Assembly: GCA_019115805.1 (NCBI GenBank)
Contig: DXCW01000115.1
Location: forward strand, 1 to 40,248
Length of the DNA stretch: 40,248 nucleotides
DNA from: Candidatus Sphingobacterium stercorigallinarum
Lineage (GTDB): Bacteria > Bacteroidota > Bacteroidia > Sphingobacteriales > Sphingobacteriaceae
Direction of reading: 5' to 3'
Part shown: piece by piece, positions 16,507-25,709 of the stretch
Layout of the letters: each line of letters begins with the position of its first letter
How positions within the stretch are numbered: the first letter of the stretch is position 1
Translations under genes and position numbers: made by a program
Notes under the pieces: model-generated
Told to the model about the DNA's origin: nothing
The model's input: the letters and a program-made list of their open reading frames with translations, nothing else
Databases searched by the model: none

Positions 16507-16520
16507 TTTTCACGTGAAAA
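16507..16520. promoter_or_regulatory. 14-bp perfect palindrome with CACGTG core
   Basis: TTTTCACGTGAAAA reads the same on both strands. An outer, imperfect TTTTC/GAAAA pair extends the symmetry to 16502-16528. It lies in the 162-base gap between the end of the ABC exporter gene and the YtxH-like gene, about 70 bases upstream of the latter start. A dimeric regulator site is the natural reading, but no regulator is identified. Confidence 0.4.
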
Positions 16521-16599
16521 AGAGAAAATGTAGCTGTGTATCTGCGTTCTTGTAGTACGATCAACTTTGGGGGTAGTTAATTCCTTAAAAAAATCAGCG

Positions 16600-18435
16600 T
16601 CAGCTTTCCGTGTTTTGAAGGGATTGTAGTGTGTATAAATGGTGGTAGAGACCGCTTTTTTGCGCCATCAGTTCCTCGTGTGTACCTTGATCGGAGATGG
16701 TGCCGTTTTCCACGACGATAATCATGTCCGCATCGCGAATGGTAGACAAGCGATGTGCAATAATGATGGAGGTACGATTACGCATTAATTCTTCTAGCGC
16801 CGCTTGTACCATTCGTTCCGATTCCGAATCCAATGATGATGTGGCTTCGTCAAGAATAAGAATAGCAGGGTCGTTCAACAAAGCACGTGCAATGGCAATC
16901 CGCTGCCGCTGTCCGCCCGATAGTTTGACACCTCGTTCACCCACGACCGTTTCATAGCCTTCTGGAAAATTCATGATGAATTGGTGCGCGTTGGCGCGCC
17001 TTGCGGCTTCGATGATACTATCGGCGTCTGCGTTCAAGTTGCCATAGCTGATGTTTTCTCGTATGGTGCCTCCAAAAAGTAGCACATCCTGAGGGACGAT
17101 AGCTACCTGATTTCTGATGTCCGTTAATGGTAAAGCGGATGACGGAATACCGTCATAGAGAATTTGCCCGCTACTGGGATCGTAAAATCGAAGAATAAGT
17201 GATGCAATAGTGGATTTGCCCGTGCCACTTGGGCCGACTATTGCTAATTTTTTTCCAGCTTGTACTTCGAAGGATACGTCTTTTAGAATTTCGAGATCTG
17301 GTCGGGTTGGATAAGAGAAATGGACTGTTTTGAACTGGATGCTGCCCTTTAGTGCTTGAGTAATTTCCTTATCGGTTTCGTCTACACGAATGTCTTCTTG
17401 CTGTTCTCCTAAGATCTCCAATACACGCTCGCTCGCTCCCAGTGATCGTTGCACACTGGCATAAAGCTCCGGAAAACTCCCCATAGAACCGGCGACAAAT
17501 ATGGAGTATAGCAGGTATGTGGTTAAATCACCGACTGATATTTCGCCTCTGGAAACAAGCGATGCGCCGTACCATATCACAATCACGACAGCCCCGAATA
17601 TGGCGAAAATGATGAACGATGCGAAAATACCCCGATACGTTGCGCCACGAACAGCCAGATCGACCGCTTGGTTGAGTTTCATGCCGTACCGTTTCGACTC
17701 ATAAAACTCGTTCACAAATGATTTGACATTGCTTATCCCCAATAGTGTTTCTTGTACGATCGAGTTGGAGTCTGCTAATTTATCTTGAGCTTGTCGAGAA
17801 AGATTTCGTATGAATTTGCCGAAAATCAGTGCTACAATGATGATAATGGGCAATATACAGAGATTCATTAAAGCGAGTTTCGGAGAGACCCAGATTAACA
17901 AACCTGCACCGAAAAGCAAAATGATCGTTTGTCGCAGCATTTCGGCCAGCGTAGTGGTCATGGTGTCCTGAATCTGAGATAAGTCAGACGAAAGTCGACT
18001 GTTGAGCTCACCTACGCGACGATTTGCAAAAAAATCGATAGGGAGCGTAATGAGTTTATGATAGCTGTCTTTGCGCAGGTTCGCTAAGGCCCGCTCTGCG
18101 ATTTCGACAAATAAGCGGATGCGGAAAAACGAAATGATGGATTGGAAGGCTAGAACGATAAGTGTTGAGCTGCCAATAAATACAACGTCGGCAGGTAACC
18201 AAGGATGTGTTTGTCGGCCTTGCGCCGCATCAATCATTGCTCCCAGTAAAGCCGGGAGTGTCAGAATGGTCAGACTGGATAGGGCTAGAAAGATCATGCC
18301 GACAACAAACTTCCATTTAAAGGGTTTAATGTAGGAAAAGATCTTAAGGGCCTTCTTTAAGTTGTCTTTGTTCAGTTTCGGTTTGGGTAAATCTTCCGAA
18401 TGTGTGTCTCCACTATTCAATCTCGGTCTAGCCAT
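16600..18435 (-). CDS. ABC exporter, MsbA/multidrug type (fused membrane and ATPase domains)
   Basis: This 611-residue half-transporter forms a homodimer or heterodimer and exports lipids or drugs from the inner membrane. Six membrane helices span about residues 35-330. The ATPase domain follows with Walker A GPSGTGKST (about residue 402), a Q-loop (AIVPQDVLLFG), the signature LSGGQRQR (about 505), Walker B AILILDEATSS with the catalytic Glu, and the switch His in IIAHRLSTI. All catalytic elements are intact. It is 65 bases downstream of a coiled-coil membrane protein gene. A -7-like box at 18467-18460 (minus strand TACTTTTG, no clear -33) may give it its own promoter. The substrate cannot be read from sequence; MsbA-like lipid flipping is one option. 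Confidence 0.88.
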   Translation of the reverse strand: MARPRLNSGDTHSEDLPKPKLNKDNLKKALKIFSYIKPFKWKFVVGMIFLALSSLTILTLPALLGAMIDAAQGRQTHPWLPADVVFIGSSTLIVLAFQSIISFFRIRLFVEIAERALANLRKDSYHKLITLPIDFFANRRVGELNSRLSSDLSQIQDTMTTTLAEMLRQTIILLFGAGLLIWVSPKLALMNLCILPIIIIVALIFGKFIRNLSRQAQDKLADSNSIVQETLLGISNVKSFVNEFYESKRYGMKLNQAVDLAVRGATYRGIFASFIIFAIFGAVVIVIWYGASLVSRGEISVGDLTTYLLYSIFVAGSMGSFPELYASVQRSLGASERVLEILGEQQEDIRVDETDKEITQALKGSIQFKTVHFSYPTRPDLEILKDVSFEVQAGKKLAIVGPSGTGKSTIASLILRFYDPSSGQILYDGIPSSALPLTDIRNQVAIVPQDVLLFGGTIRENISYGNLNADADSIIEAARRANAHQFIMNFPEGYETVVGERGVKLSGGQRQRIAIARALLNDPAILILDEATSSLDSESERMVQAALEELMRNRTSIIIAHRLSTIRDADMIIVVENGTISDQGTHEELMAQKSGLYHHLYTLQSLQNTES

Positions 18436-18500
18436 GGACTAAATTCTCATTATTTTCAGCAAAAGTACCAATATAAACAAGTCTTCTTATCAGTATACCG

Positions 18501-19061
18501 TCAGTTTTTCGACTTCAAGCTTCTCCGCTGGAGGAAAACCACAACGATTAAAGCAAGAATAGCAATAAGTGATACATACGAAAAGAGATGGATACCTCGG
18601 TCTGTTTTGCTTGCGTTTTCCAACTGTTGTTGAAGTTTCTCGTTTTCATTTTGCAACTTGGTGATCGTCTTCATATGAGCCGAGATTTGCTGATCGAATT
18701 CGGCGGCCAAATTCTGGTAGCGCTCACGCTGCGAGTCTTTTAGTGCGATTAACTTTTGAGTTTCTATAAAAATGTGGTTGTCACTCAAGACGATTTCTCG
18801 GAGTATATCGATCGATCGCTGCATATCCGCTTTGCGTTTAAATAAACCGAATATGCCTGTCTTCTTCTCTAGAGACTCCGTGTATTGACCGAATTTTTTG
18901 GAGCGTTGCTCCAATAAATCATTGACACGTTGGCGTTGTGATTCGTAACTCGAGGAGTCCTGAATCTGATGGTTTTTTAATTGTACACTTTCTCCCAACA
19001 AAAGGATTCCTGAATAGCATAGCAGGAAAAAGGTGATTAAGATTTGCTTCATATGCCGCAT
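18501..19061 (-). CDS. Membrane-anchored coiled-coil protein of unknown function
   Basis: The product is 186 residues; starts at 19061 and 19052 are both ATG. An N-terminal hydrophobic segment (about residues 5-23, ILITFFLLCYSGILLLG) looks like a signal peptide. Residues about 40-150 are strongly helical and charged, with heptad-like stretches such as ITKLQNENEKLQQQLENA. A second hydrophobic segment (about 160-178, SLIAILALIVVVFLQ) ends in a basic tail RRSLKSKN. The topology should be a periplasmic coiled coil held by a C-terminal membrane anchor. I do not recognise a family. The downstream neighbour is the ABC exporter, so a partner role is conceivable but unproven. Confidence 0.65.
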   Translation of the reverse strand: MRHMKQILITFFLLCYSGILLLGESVQLKNHQIQDSSSYESQRQRVNDLLEQRSKKFGQYTESLEKKTGIFGLFKRKADMQRSIDILREIVLSDNHIFIETQKLIALKDSQRERYQNLAAEFDQQISAHMKTITKLQNENEKLQQQLENASKTDRGIHLFSYVSLIAILALIVVVFLQRRSLKSKN

Positions 19062-19131
19062 TGCGCAGTGAATTTAAGACCTGTCTTAGCAAATTCAACG
19101 CCAACTCTGCTGGTCATTTCGGTTTGTCTAC

Positions 19132-19917
19132 TTAGGTGTTGATGAATTCGACCAGAATTGTTTCATCTTGGTAAAGACCAAGCAACTTGCTAGCGTGGCC
19201 TTTATTGATGGCAATTTCCAGGTAGTTGCTAATCCCGAACAAGCACAGCTTCTCTCCCTCAGCGACTTCATTGTAGTGCCAGCTTAAGTGGTTGATGGTT
19301 TCGTTCCGTTTAAAACGTAGGATAAAGTCTCTGCCGTTTTGAACCTGATTGAAAAGCTCCTTACTGATGTTGCTGATCACGTTGCCAAAGGAATCGATGA
19401 AAGTAACGTGCCCCTTGATACTGTCTTTCGTATATATAGGTTGAAAAGTCACTTTGCGCACAGGGTTGTCAATAGGGGCGCCGATATCGTCGAGCTTTCC
19501 TCCACTGGCAATATGACACGCAGCTTTAGCTAAGATATCGGCCAATGGGAAGTGTAGGTATCTAAGATCCTGCATCATATCAATCTCAACCAATCCATCG
19601 GCCTGGTCTTCGCCGGTAATGATGCTCAAGATGCCGTTGTCGGCCCCCACGAAATATTGTCCTTTATACGACATCGCTAAGAACCGAGCGTCCTCTTGGA
19701 ACACGGTGTCAATACCAATCAAATGGACCGTTCCTTTAGGAAAGTAGGGGTAAGCGTTATTGATGACGAAAGCGGCGTGTTGAATGCTAAATGATGGTAT
19801 GTTATGTGAAATGTCGACCAGTCTGACCTCGGGTAACTGCGATATAATGCTCCCTTTCAGTGCAGCCTGATAAAAATCGCGATGACCCAAATCGGTGGTT
19901 AGTGTGATGACTCCCAT
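19132..19917 (-). CDS. SAM hydrolase / SAM hydroxide adenosyltransferase (DUF62 family)
   Basis: Members of this family split S-adenosylmethionine to adenosine and methionine using hydroxide, and are related to fluorinase. From the ATG at 19917 it is 261 residues, the family's usual size. The N-terminus MGVITLTTDLGHRDFYQ is the diagnostic start, with the Asp that binds the ribose. HNIPSFSIQHAAFVI, TVHLIGIDTVF, FVGADNGILS and a C-terminal FIDSFGNVISNIS follow. The frame is open for another 20 codons to 19977, but these have no homology and reach into the promoter. It is monocistronic and divergent from phoH. Confidence 0.87.
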   Translation of the reverse strand: MGVITLTTDLGHRDFYQAALKGSIISQLPEVRLVDISHNIPSFSIQHAAFVINNAYPYFPKGTVHLIGIDTVFQEDARFLAMSYKGQYFVGADNGILSIITGEDQADGLVEIDMMQDLRYLHFPLADILAKAACHIASGGKLDDIGAPIDNPVRKVTFQPIYTKDSIKGHVTFIDSFGNVISNISKELFNQVQNGRDFILRFKRNETINHLSWHYNEVAEGEKLCLFGISNYLEIAINKGHASKLLGLYQDETILVEFINT

Positions 19918-19974
19918 ATTGTCCAGAAACCCTGAATCTAAAAAAATATTATTGATAATTTTAAATGCGAAATA

Positions 19975-20005
19975 CAAAAATAGGAAAAGTAAACTGATTG
20001 CTCAA
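19975..20005 (-). promoter_or_regulatory. Promoter of the SAM hydrolase gene
   Basis: On the minus strand TTG (20005-20003) is followed after 20 bases by TATTTTTG (19982-19975), a full TAnnTTTG match. The leader to the ATG at 19917 would be about 55 bases. Confidence 0.5.
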
Positions 20006-20045
20006 TCTTATATTTACGAATAGCATTAAATGCTTTTATTCTTTT

Positions 20046-20106
20046 TAATTTTGTAGATCAAAAAATGAAACCCGCATTTCATACAATGATTTTTTTGCTA
20101 TCTTTA
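20046..20106 (+). promoter_or_regulatory. Two candidate -7 boxes upstream of phoH
   Basis: TAATTTTG (20046-20053) is a perfect -7 box with no clear -33. A second candidate has TTTC (20077-20080), 18 bases, then TATCTTTA (20099-20106). The second lies downstream of the ATG at 20065. If it is the main promoter, translation must start later, at a GTG or TTG. Confidence 0.4.
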
Positions 20107-20154
20107 AGAAGTGCCAAAAACAACGTTGTATCACGAGGCAAAAACAAAAAAAAT

Positions 20155-21135
20155 TTGACTGAAGAATTAGAAATTAATCTCGACGGCACCAATTTGGTGA
20201 CCCTGTGGGGAGCCGAAAACGAAAACTTTGAATTCCTAAAAAAGGCGTTTCCGAAACTAAGGCTTGTGGCTAGAGGTAATGTGCTTAAAGCGTTAGGAGA
20301 GGAGACTGAACGTAGGAAGTTTCAGGACGTGTTTGAAGCCATACTGGCTCACGTCGCGCAATTTCAATCGCTCTCGCTACTTAATTTAGAGAGTTTGCTA
20401 GGCTCAGGCGGTCCGGCTAATACTCCAGCGGTTATTGGAGCGGGAGATGTGACAGCACCGAAGCCACCTATAGGGAAAGGAGAGCCTATCGTGTACGGCG
20501 CAAATGGTTTGATTATTCGAGCGCGCACGCCAAACCAGCGAAGAATGGTGGACAGTATCAATAAAAACGATATCTTGTTCGCTATCGGTCCGGCGGGTAC
20601 AGGTAAGACCTACACAGCGGTGGCCCTAGCCGTTCGGGCATTGCGAAACAAGGAAATTAAACGAATTATTCTCACGAGACCGGCTGTAGAAGCAGGCGAG
20701 AATCTGGGGTTTCTTCCAGGTGATTTAAAGGAAAAGGTAGACCCGTATTTGCGTCCATTATATGACGCATTGGATGATATGATACCAGCGGAAAAGCTGA
20801 AAGGATATCTCGAAAACCGTGTCATTGAAGTGGCCCCCTTAGCCTTTATGCGAGGTAGGACATTGGACAATTGTTTTGTGATCCTTGATGAAGCGCAGAA
20901 TGCGACGGATATGCAGCTAAAGATGTTTTTAACGCGCATGGGTCCTACAGCCAAATTTATTGTCACGGGAGACATGACACAAGTCGATTTGCCGAAAAAG
21001 AACCAATCTGGTTTGGTCAGCGCAGTGAAATTATTAGACGGCATTGAGGGGATAGATATGATTTATTTGAGCGGTTCGGATGTGGTTCGGCATAAGCTGG
21101 TAAAGCGCATTTTGGAGGCTTACGGAGATATTTAA
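20155..21135 (+). CDS. phoH: PhoH family ATPase
   Basis: This is a cytoplasmic P-loop ATPase of the PhoH-like (PhoH/YbeZ) group, linked in other bacteria to RNA metabolism and ribosome maturation with YbeY. Walker A GPAGTGKT and Walker [11 protein letters not shown] are intact, and [10 protein letters not shown] plus [16 protein letters not shown] complete the family core. The start is uncertain. The frame is open from an ATG at 20065, but its first 30 residues look non-coding and contain a promoter-like box. [18 protein letters not shown] is where family similarity begins, so I placed the start at the TTG at 20155 (326 residues) after an A-rich leader. A GTG at 20111 in the neighbouring frame also gives a plausible N-terminus. 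purC follows 35 bases downstream. Confidence 0.85.
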   Translation: MTEELEINLDGTNLVTLWGAENENFEFLKKAFPKLRLVARGNVLKALGEETERRKFQDVFEAILAHVAQFQSLSLLNLESLLGSGGPANTPAVIGAGDVTAPKPPIGKGEPIVYGANGLIIRARTPNQRRMVDSINKNDILFAIGPAGTGKTYTAVALAVRALRNKEIKRIILTRPAVEAGENLGFLPGDLKEKVDPYLRPLYDALDDMIPAEKLKGYLENRVIEVAPLAFMRGRTLDNCFVILDEAQNATDMQLKMFLTRMGPTAKFIVTGDMTQVDLPKKNQSGLVSAVKLLDGIEGIDMIYLSGSDVVRHKLVKRILEAYGDI

Positions 21136-21170
21136 TAGAGAGAAAATTAGCAAGCGCAGAGCGCAGAAAC

Positions 21171-22118
21171 ATGAATACAATTAAAGAAACAAATTTTAAT
21201 TTTAAAGGACAAACTTCATTTTATAAAGGAAAGGTTCGTGATGTATACGGTATTGCTGATGAACATTTAGTAATGGTAGCTTCCGATCGGATTTCTGCTT
21301 TTGATGTGGTACTCCCTCGCGCTATACCGTATAAAGGCCAGGTGTTAAACCAGATCGCAGCGAAATTTTTAGAAGCCACTAGAGACATTCTTCCCAATTG
21401 GGTGGAGTCCGTGCCGGATCCGAATGTTACCATTGGAAAAAAATGTGAGCCTTTCAAAGTGGAGATGGTCATCCGTGGATATGTGTCAGGTCATCTATGG
21501 CGAACTTATAGAGATGGCGGTCGCAGCCTTTGTGGTGTGCGCTTGCCGGAGGGGCTTAAAGAGAACGATCCGCTTCCCGAACCCATTATCACACCCACAA
21601 CCAAAGCCGCTGTGGGCCATGACGAGGATATTTCTAGAGAAGAAATTCTCAAACAAGGCATCGTAGAGGAGTCCGACTATACAGCTCTTGAAAGCTATGC
21701 TCACGCGTTATTTAAACGTGGGAGTGAAATCGCAAAACAACGAGGGCTTATTCTGGTGGATACGAAGTATGAATTTGGAAAGTTTAATGGTGAGATTCAC
21801 TTGATTGACGAAATACACACGCCAGATTCTTCGCGATATTTTTACCTCGACGGTTACCAGGAAAGGCAGGCGAACGGCGAGGCGCAAAAGCAACTTTCCA
21901 AAGAGTTTGTAAGACAGTGGTTGATTGAAAATGGCTTTCAAGGCAAATCCGGGCAAGAAATACCGGCAATGAGTGATACGGTAGTAAGTGCGATTTCAGC
22001 GCGTTATATCGAGCTTTTTGAGCATATTACTGGCCAGACCTTTCAATACCCAGAACAAGGAGATGTGTTGAGTCGTGTCGAGCGAAATATATCGAATGCC
22101 TTAGCAAAGATTGCATAG
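21171..22118 (+). CDS. purC: Phosphoribosylaminoimidazole-succinocarboxamide synthase (PurC)
   Basis: PurC joins aspartate to CAIR using ATP, giving SAICAR in purine synthesis. The product is 315 residues, the longer form found in Bacteroidota and fungi rather than the roughly 240-residue E. coli form. Landmarks are YKGKVRDVY (ATP-binding N-terminus), [28 protein letters not shown], and [20 protein letters not shown] followed by the TPDSSRY block. The start fits the family. No other purine gene is next to it; it lies between phoH and a STAS-domain gene and may be cotranscribed with both. Confidence 0.95.
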   Translation: MNTIKETNFNFKGQTSFYKGKVRDVYGIADEHLVMVASDRISAFDVVLPRAIPYKGQVLNQIAAKFLEATRDILPNWVESVPDPNVTIGKKCEPFKVEMVIRGYVSGHLWRTYRDGGRSLCGVRLPEGLKENDPLPEPIITPTTKAAVGHDEDISREEILKQGIVEESDYTALESYAHALFKRGSEIAKQRGLILVDTKYEFGKFNGEIHLIDEIHTPDSSRYFYLDGYQERQANGEAQKQLSKEFVRQWLIENGFQGKSGQEIPAMSDTVVSAISARYIELFEHITGQTFQYPEQGDVLSRVERNISNALAKIA

Positions 22119-22143
22119 TTTGTATATTTAAATTGGATTTGAG

Positions 22144-22521
22144 ATGAAGTTTACGGTGGATAAGTTCGAGCGTTATGTGGTGATTGAGCCGCTTCAAGAG
22201 AAGCTAGACGGGGCAGCCGCTAGCCATTTGAAAGGTGAGTTCATGTTGCGTAATACAAGCGGGCAACGCAATATTGTGTTGGATTTGAATAAAGTACAGG
22301 AAACAGATGAGGTGGGAATAAGAATCGGCTTGTTGGCTAGACGTTTGTGTAAAGCAACAGGCGGGCTTTTTATTCTAACCAACCTGAATGCCGAGGTGTT
22401 TGCTTATATCAAATCGCTTGGATTGGATAAATACTTGATTATTGCGGAAAATATTGAAAAAGCGAAAGATTTAATATTCGGCAACGAAATCCGGCTCGAC
22501 CTTCGGGAGGAACAAAGCTAG
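22144..22521 (+). CDS. STAS-domain protein (anti-sigma factor antagonist-like)
   Basis: This 125-residue single-domain protein resembles SpoIIAA/RsbV. The beta strand IVLDLNKV (residues 44-51) leads to the switch loop. Regulated antagonists have an Asp-Ser-Ser/Thr-Gly phosphorylation site there, but here it reads D55-E56-V57-G58. The canonical phospho-acceptor serine or threonine is therefore absent and a glutamate stands beside it. Control by a kinase of the SpoIIAB/RsbW type at this position is unlikely. The gene ends one base before rnz, so the two are translationally coupled. No anti-sigma factor gene is present nearby. A structural or non-sigma role is possible. Confidence 0.85.
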   Translation: MKFTVDKFERYVVIEPLQEKLDGAAASHLKGEFMLRNTSGQRNIVLDLNKVQETDEVGIRIGLLARRLCKATGGLFILTNLNAEVFAYIKSLGLDKYLIIAENIEKAKDLIFGNEIRLDLREEQS

Positions 22522-22522
22522 T

Positions 22523-23437
22523 ATGTTGCGCTTTGAAGTTTTTGTGCTTGGAAATAGTTCAGCAACCCCTGTTTTCGAACGGCATCCCACCGCGCAGGTT
22601 GTGAATTACAATGAGCAATTGTTTTTAATCGATTGTGGTGAAGGCACGCAAATGCAATTGTCACGCTATGGAATAAAAAGCAATCGAATTGATCATATTT
22701 TCATTAGTCATTTGCATGGGGATCACTATCTGGGGCTTGTGGGCTTGCTATCGTCTATGCATTTGGTGGGTCGAAAATCCGATTTGCATATCTATGGGCC
22801 TGCCCCGTTAGAGGAAATTCTTGCTGTTCATTTTCGGTATTCGGAAACAACTATACGTTATCCTATACATTTTCATCCAACCAATCCTCACGAAGAAGAG
22901 TTGATTTTCGAGTCTCGCATGTTGACCGTTCGTTCTTTCCCGTTACTACATCGCATACCTTGTAACGGCTTTCGATTTGATGAAGCGGAGCGTCCGGCTA
23001 CTCTTAAGGCTGAAGTTGTCGAAAATTTGGGTATCCCTAAAGCGTACTATACCAGATTAAAGAGAGGGATGGATTATACGGACCCTCAGGGAGCGGTTCA
23101 TCGGGCAGTAGATCTGACCATTCCACCCCCCAAACCGCGTAGCTACGCGTACTGTTCAGATACGCGTCGTGATTCGAGCTACCTTCATAGTATTGAAGGT
23201 GCAGATTTACTCTATCACGAAAGTACTTTTGCTCACGATATGATTGATAGAGCGAAAGAAACATTTCATACCACAGCAAGAGAGGCCGCTGAGATCGCCA
23301 AGGAAGCTGATGTAAGTAAATTGCTTCTGGGCCATTATTCCGCTAGGTACCGTAATTTAGAACCTCTTTTGGCCGAAGCGAAACAATATTTTGCTTCCAC
23401 TGAGCTTTCTATAGAGGGGAAATGGTTTTTGGTATAG
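22523..23437 (+). CDS. rnz: Ribonuclease Z
   Basis: RNase Z removes the 3' trailer of tRNA precursors lacking encoded CCA. The product is 304 residues, the short (homodimeric) form. The zinc ligands of the metallo-beta-lactamase fold are in place: ISHLHGDHYLG (HxHxDH motif), LLHRIPCNGFRF with the next His, YCSDTRR with the bridging Asp, and LLGHYSARY near the C-terminus. LYHESTF and the exosite region between strands also fit. The start is one base after the STAS gene stop. Together with phoH upstream, this region holds two RNA-related genes. Confidence 0.93.
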   Translation: MLRFEVFVLGNSSATPVFERHPTAQVVNYNEQLFLIDCGEGTQMQLSRYGIKSNRIDHIFISHLHGDHYLGLVGLLSSMHLVGRKSDLHIYGPAPLEEILAVHFRYSETTIRYPIHFHPTNPHEEELIFESRMLTVRSFPLLHRIPCNGFRFDEAERPATLKAEVVENLGIPKAYYTRLKRGMDYTDPQGAVHRAVDLTIPPPKPRSYAYCSDTRRDSSYLHSIEGADLLYHESTFAHDMIDRAKETFHTTAREAAEIAKEADVSKLLLGHYSARYRNLEPLLAEAKQYFASTELSIEGKWFLV

Positions 23438-23441
23438 CGAT

Positions 23442-23471
23442 TTTGTATATTTTTCTTCATCTTTACATTTC
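23442..23471 (+). promoter_or_regulatory. Promoter of the his operon
   Basis: TTTG (23442-23445), 18 bases, then TACATTTC (23464-23471), seven of eight matches to TAnnTTTG. It gives a leader of about 15 bases before the hisC ATG. There is no room for a leader peptide or attenuator of the E. coli his type. Confidence 0.5.
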
Positions 23472-23491
23472 AAAATTTTTCTGACCTTACC

Positions 23492-24544
23492 ATGTCGTTC
23501 AACTTAGACATCCTACTTCGGGACAACATAAAAAATATGGAGCCGTATTCGTCAGCAAGAGACGAATTCAAAGGAGATGCAACTGTTTTTATGGATGCCA
23601 ATGAAAACTCCTTTGGGTCTCCCATTTCGGGGAATTACAACCGGTATCCCGATCCGTTACAGCTTCGACTTAAAGAAAAGCTGACTAAAATTAAGGGAGT
23701 GCCGGAGAGCAATATTTTTTTAGGGAACGGTTCGGACGAACCTATCGACTTACTATTTCGGGCTTTTTGTAAACCGGGAGTAGATAATGTAATCTTGGTC
23801 CCGCCCACCTATGGAATGTATGAAGTTTCAGCGAATATCAATGACGTAGAAACGCGAAAGGTGCCTTTAAGTGTTGATTTTCAGTTGAATTTAGAGGGGA
23901 TTGCAGACCAGTTGGATCGACACACAAAGTTGATATTCATCTGCTCTCCAAATAATCCTACAGGGAATAGTATCAATCCTCTGGATATTGAGACCCTTCT
24001 GGTGAACTTCAGTGGGATTGTGGTGGTCGATGAAGCATATATAAATTATTCCACACAAGCGTCGTTTACGCATCAACTGGTTGAGTTTCCCAATTTAGTG
24101 GTTTTACAAACTTTGTCCAAGGCTTGGGGGCTTGCAGCTTTGAGATTGGGGCTGGCCTTCGCCAGCAGAGATATTATTGCTGTGCTAAATAAAATAAAGC
24201 CGCCATATAATATTAACCAAGCTACTCAGGAAATTGTGCTTGCTGCACTGGACAATGTGGAGCAGGTGAACGAATGGATTAAGGTGACCGTGCATGAACG
24301 CCGCCGCCTTGTAGAACGGCTGTCGACATCGCCGGGAGTATTGGATATTGTCCCCTCGGACGCTAACTTTGTATTGGTTAGATTTGAGCGTGCGCGTCAG
24401 CTGTATAATCATTTGGTAGATCGGGGTATTATTGTGAGGGATCGATCGACGGTTAGTGGTTGTGAGAATGGGCTCCGATTGACGGTGGGTACCCCATCGG
24501 AAAACGATTTTTTATTAAAGGAAATTCAAACATTTTATAGTTAG
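23492..24544 (+). CDS. hisC: Histidinol-phosphate aminotransferase (HisC)
   Basis: HisC is a PLP enzyme converting imidazole-acetol phosphate to histidinol phosphate. It has 350 residues and fold type I aminotransferase landmarks: GNGSDEPIDLLFRA, VPPTYGMY, SPNNPTGN, VVVDEAYINY with the cofactor-binding Asp, the Schiff-base Lys in QTLSKAWGLAALRLG, and GLRLTVGT near the end. It is the first gene of the operon here, 54 bases after rnz and preceded by its own promoter. hisG and hisD, which usually precede it in Bacteroidota, are not in this window. Confidence 0.94.
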   Translation: MSFNLDILLRDNIKNMEPYSSARDEFKGDATVFMDANENSFGSPISGNYNRYPDPLQLRLKEKLTKIKGVPESNIFLGNGSDEPIDLLFRAFCKPGVDNVILVPPTYGMYEVSANINDVETRKVPLSVDFQLNLEGIADQLDRHTKLIFICSPNNPTGNSINPLDIETLLVNFSGIVVVDEAYINYSTQASFTHQLVEFPNLVVLQTLSKAWGLAALRLGLAFASRDIIAVLNKIKPPYNINQATQEIVLAALDNVEQVNEWIKVTVHERRRLVERLSTSPGVLDIVPSDANFVLVRFERARQLYNHLVDRGIIVRDRSTVSGCENGLRLTVGTPSENDFLLKEIQTFYS

Positions 24545-24547
24545 CAA

Positions 24548-25687
24548 ATGGCGGAAAAACGTACTAGACTGTTGTTTATCGACCGGGATGGCACATTAAT
24601 CCTCGAACCGGAGGACGAACAGATTGATTCTTTTGAAAAACTGAAGTTTTACCCAGGAGCATTACAATATTTGCCTCGTATAGCCAATGAACTTGACTTT
24701 GAATTGGTGTTGGTTAGTAACCAGGACGGGCTGGGAACTGATGCGCATCCCGAAGCGCACTTTTGGCCAGTGCATCGTTTTATCTTAGAGACGTTTCAAG
24801 GGGAAGGAGTGAGTTTTGTTCGCGAACATATTGATCGCACTTTTCCCCACGATGGAGCAGATACTCGTAAACCGGGTGTCGGCATGTTGAAGGAGTATTT
24901 TGATGAAACGAAGTACGATTTGGCACATTCATTCGTTATTGGTGATCGGCCAAACGACGTGAAGTTGGCAGAAAATCTCGGTGCAAAGGCGATTTGGTTG
25001 CACAATAACAGCGATTTGGGTAAAGCTGAAAACTTAGTCGTTAACCCTCAAGTAGTCGGATTAGAGACCGGCGACTGGAAGGCGATTTACGAATACCTTA
25101 AATTGGGGGAACGTCGAGCGGAAATCCATCGAAAAACGAATGAGACCGATGTACGGGTGGCGGTGAATCTCGACGGAACTGGGAAATCCGAGATTGATAC
25201 GGGTCTGCCTTTTTTTGATCACATGTTGGATCAATTGGCTCGTCACGGCGGATTGGACTTAACGATACAAACTAAAGGAGATCTTCATATTGATGAACAC
25301 CATACTATCGAAGATACCGGAATCGCGCTGGGAGAACTTTTTCTAAAAGCTCTGGGTGACAAACGGGGGATTGAGCGATACGCCTTTACCCTTCCTATGG
25401 ATGATTGCTTGGCCCAAGTTGCCTTGGATTTCGGAGGAAGAAGTTGGATTGTCTGGGATGCTCAATTTAAGAGAGAAAAGATTGGTGATATGCCTACTGA
25501 AATGTTCTTTCATTTTTTTAAGTCGTTCTCAGACGGCTCCCGTTCCAATCTAAATATACAGGCAAGCGGTGAGAATGAGCACCATAAAATAGAGGCCATC
25601 TTTAAGGCTTTTGCTAAATCGATCAAAAAGGCAGTTAAACGTGATGCCGACTACATGCAGCTTCCGAGTACGAAAGGTGTACTTTAA
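24548..25687 (+). CDS. hisB: Bifunctional histidinol-phosphatase / imidazoleglycerol-phosphate dehydratase (HisB)
   Basis: This fusion of two histidine pathway enzymes has 379 residues. The N-terminal HAD phosphatase (about residues 1-165) carries D12-R-D14-[12 protein letters not shown] and [14 protein letters not shown]. The C-terminal dehydratase (about 187-379) carries the paired metal-binding motifs HHTIEDTG and ENEHHKIEA, with [19 protein letters not shown] at its start. The same fusion is found in E. coli and many Bacteroidota. It begins three bases after hisC. Confidence 0.95.
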   Translation: MAEKRTRLLFIDRDGTLILEPEDEQIDSFEKLKFYPGALQYLPRIANELDFELVLVSNQDGLGTDAHPEAHFWPVHRFILETFQGEGVSFVREHIDRTFPHDGADTRKPGVGMLKEYFDETKYDLAHSFVIGDRPNDVKLAENLGAKAIWLHNNSDLGKAENLVVNPQVVGLETGDWKAIYEYLKLGERRAEIHRKTNETDVRVAVNLDGTGKSEIDTGLPFFDHMLDQLARHGGLDLTIQTKGDLHIDEHHTIEDTGIALGELFLKALGDKRGIERYAFTLPMDDCLAQVALDFGGRSWIVWDAQFKREKIGDMPTEMFFHFFKSFSDGSRSNLNIQASGENEHHKIEAIFKAFAKSIKKAVKRDADYMQLPSTKGVL

Positions 25688-25709
25688 ATAACGATTAATA
25701 AAAGGCGAT

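Noticed and set aside
20610..21044. 144-codon open frame on the minus strand
   Set aside because: It lies entirely inside phoH on the opposite strand, and its composition follows the reverse complement of conserved ATPase motifs.
23438..23491. His leader peptide or attenuator before hisC
   Set aside because: Only 54 bases are available, and they contain no run of histidine codons and no terminator-like stem.
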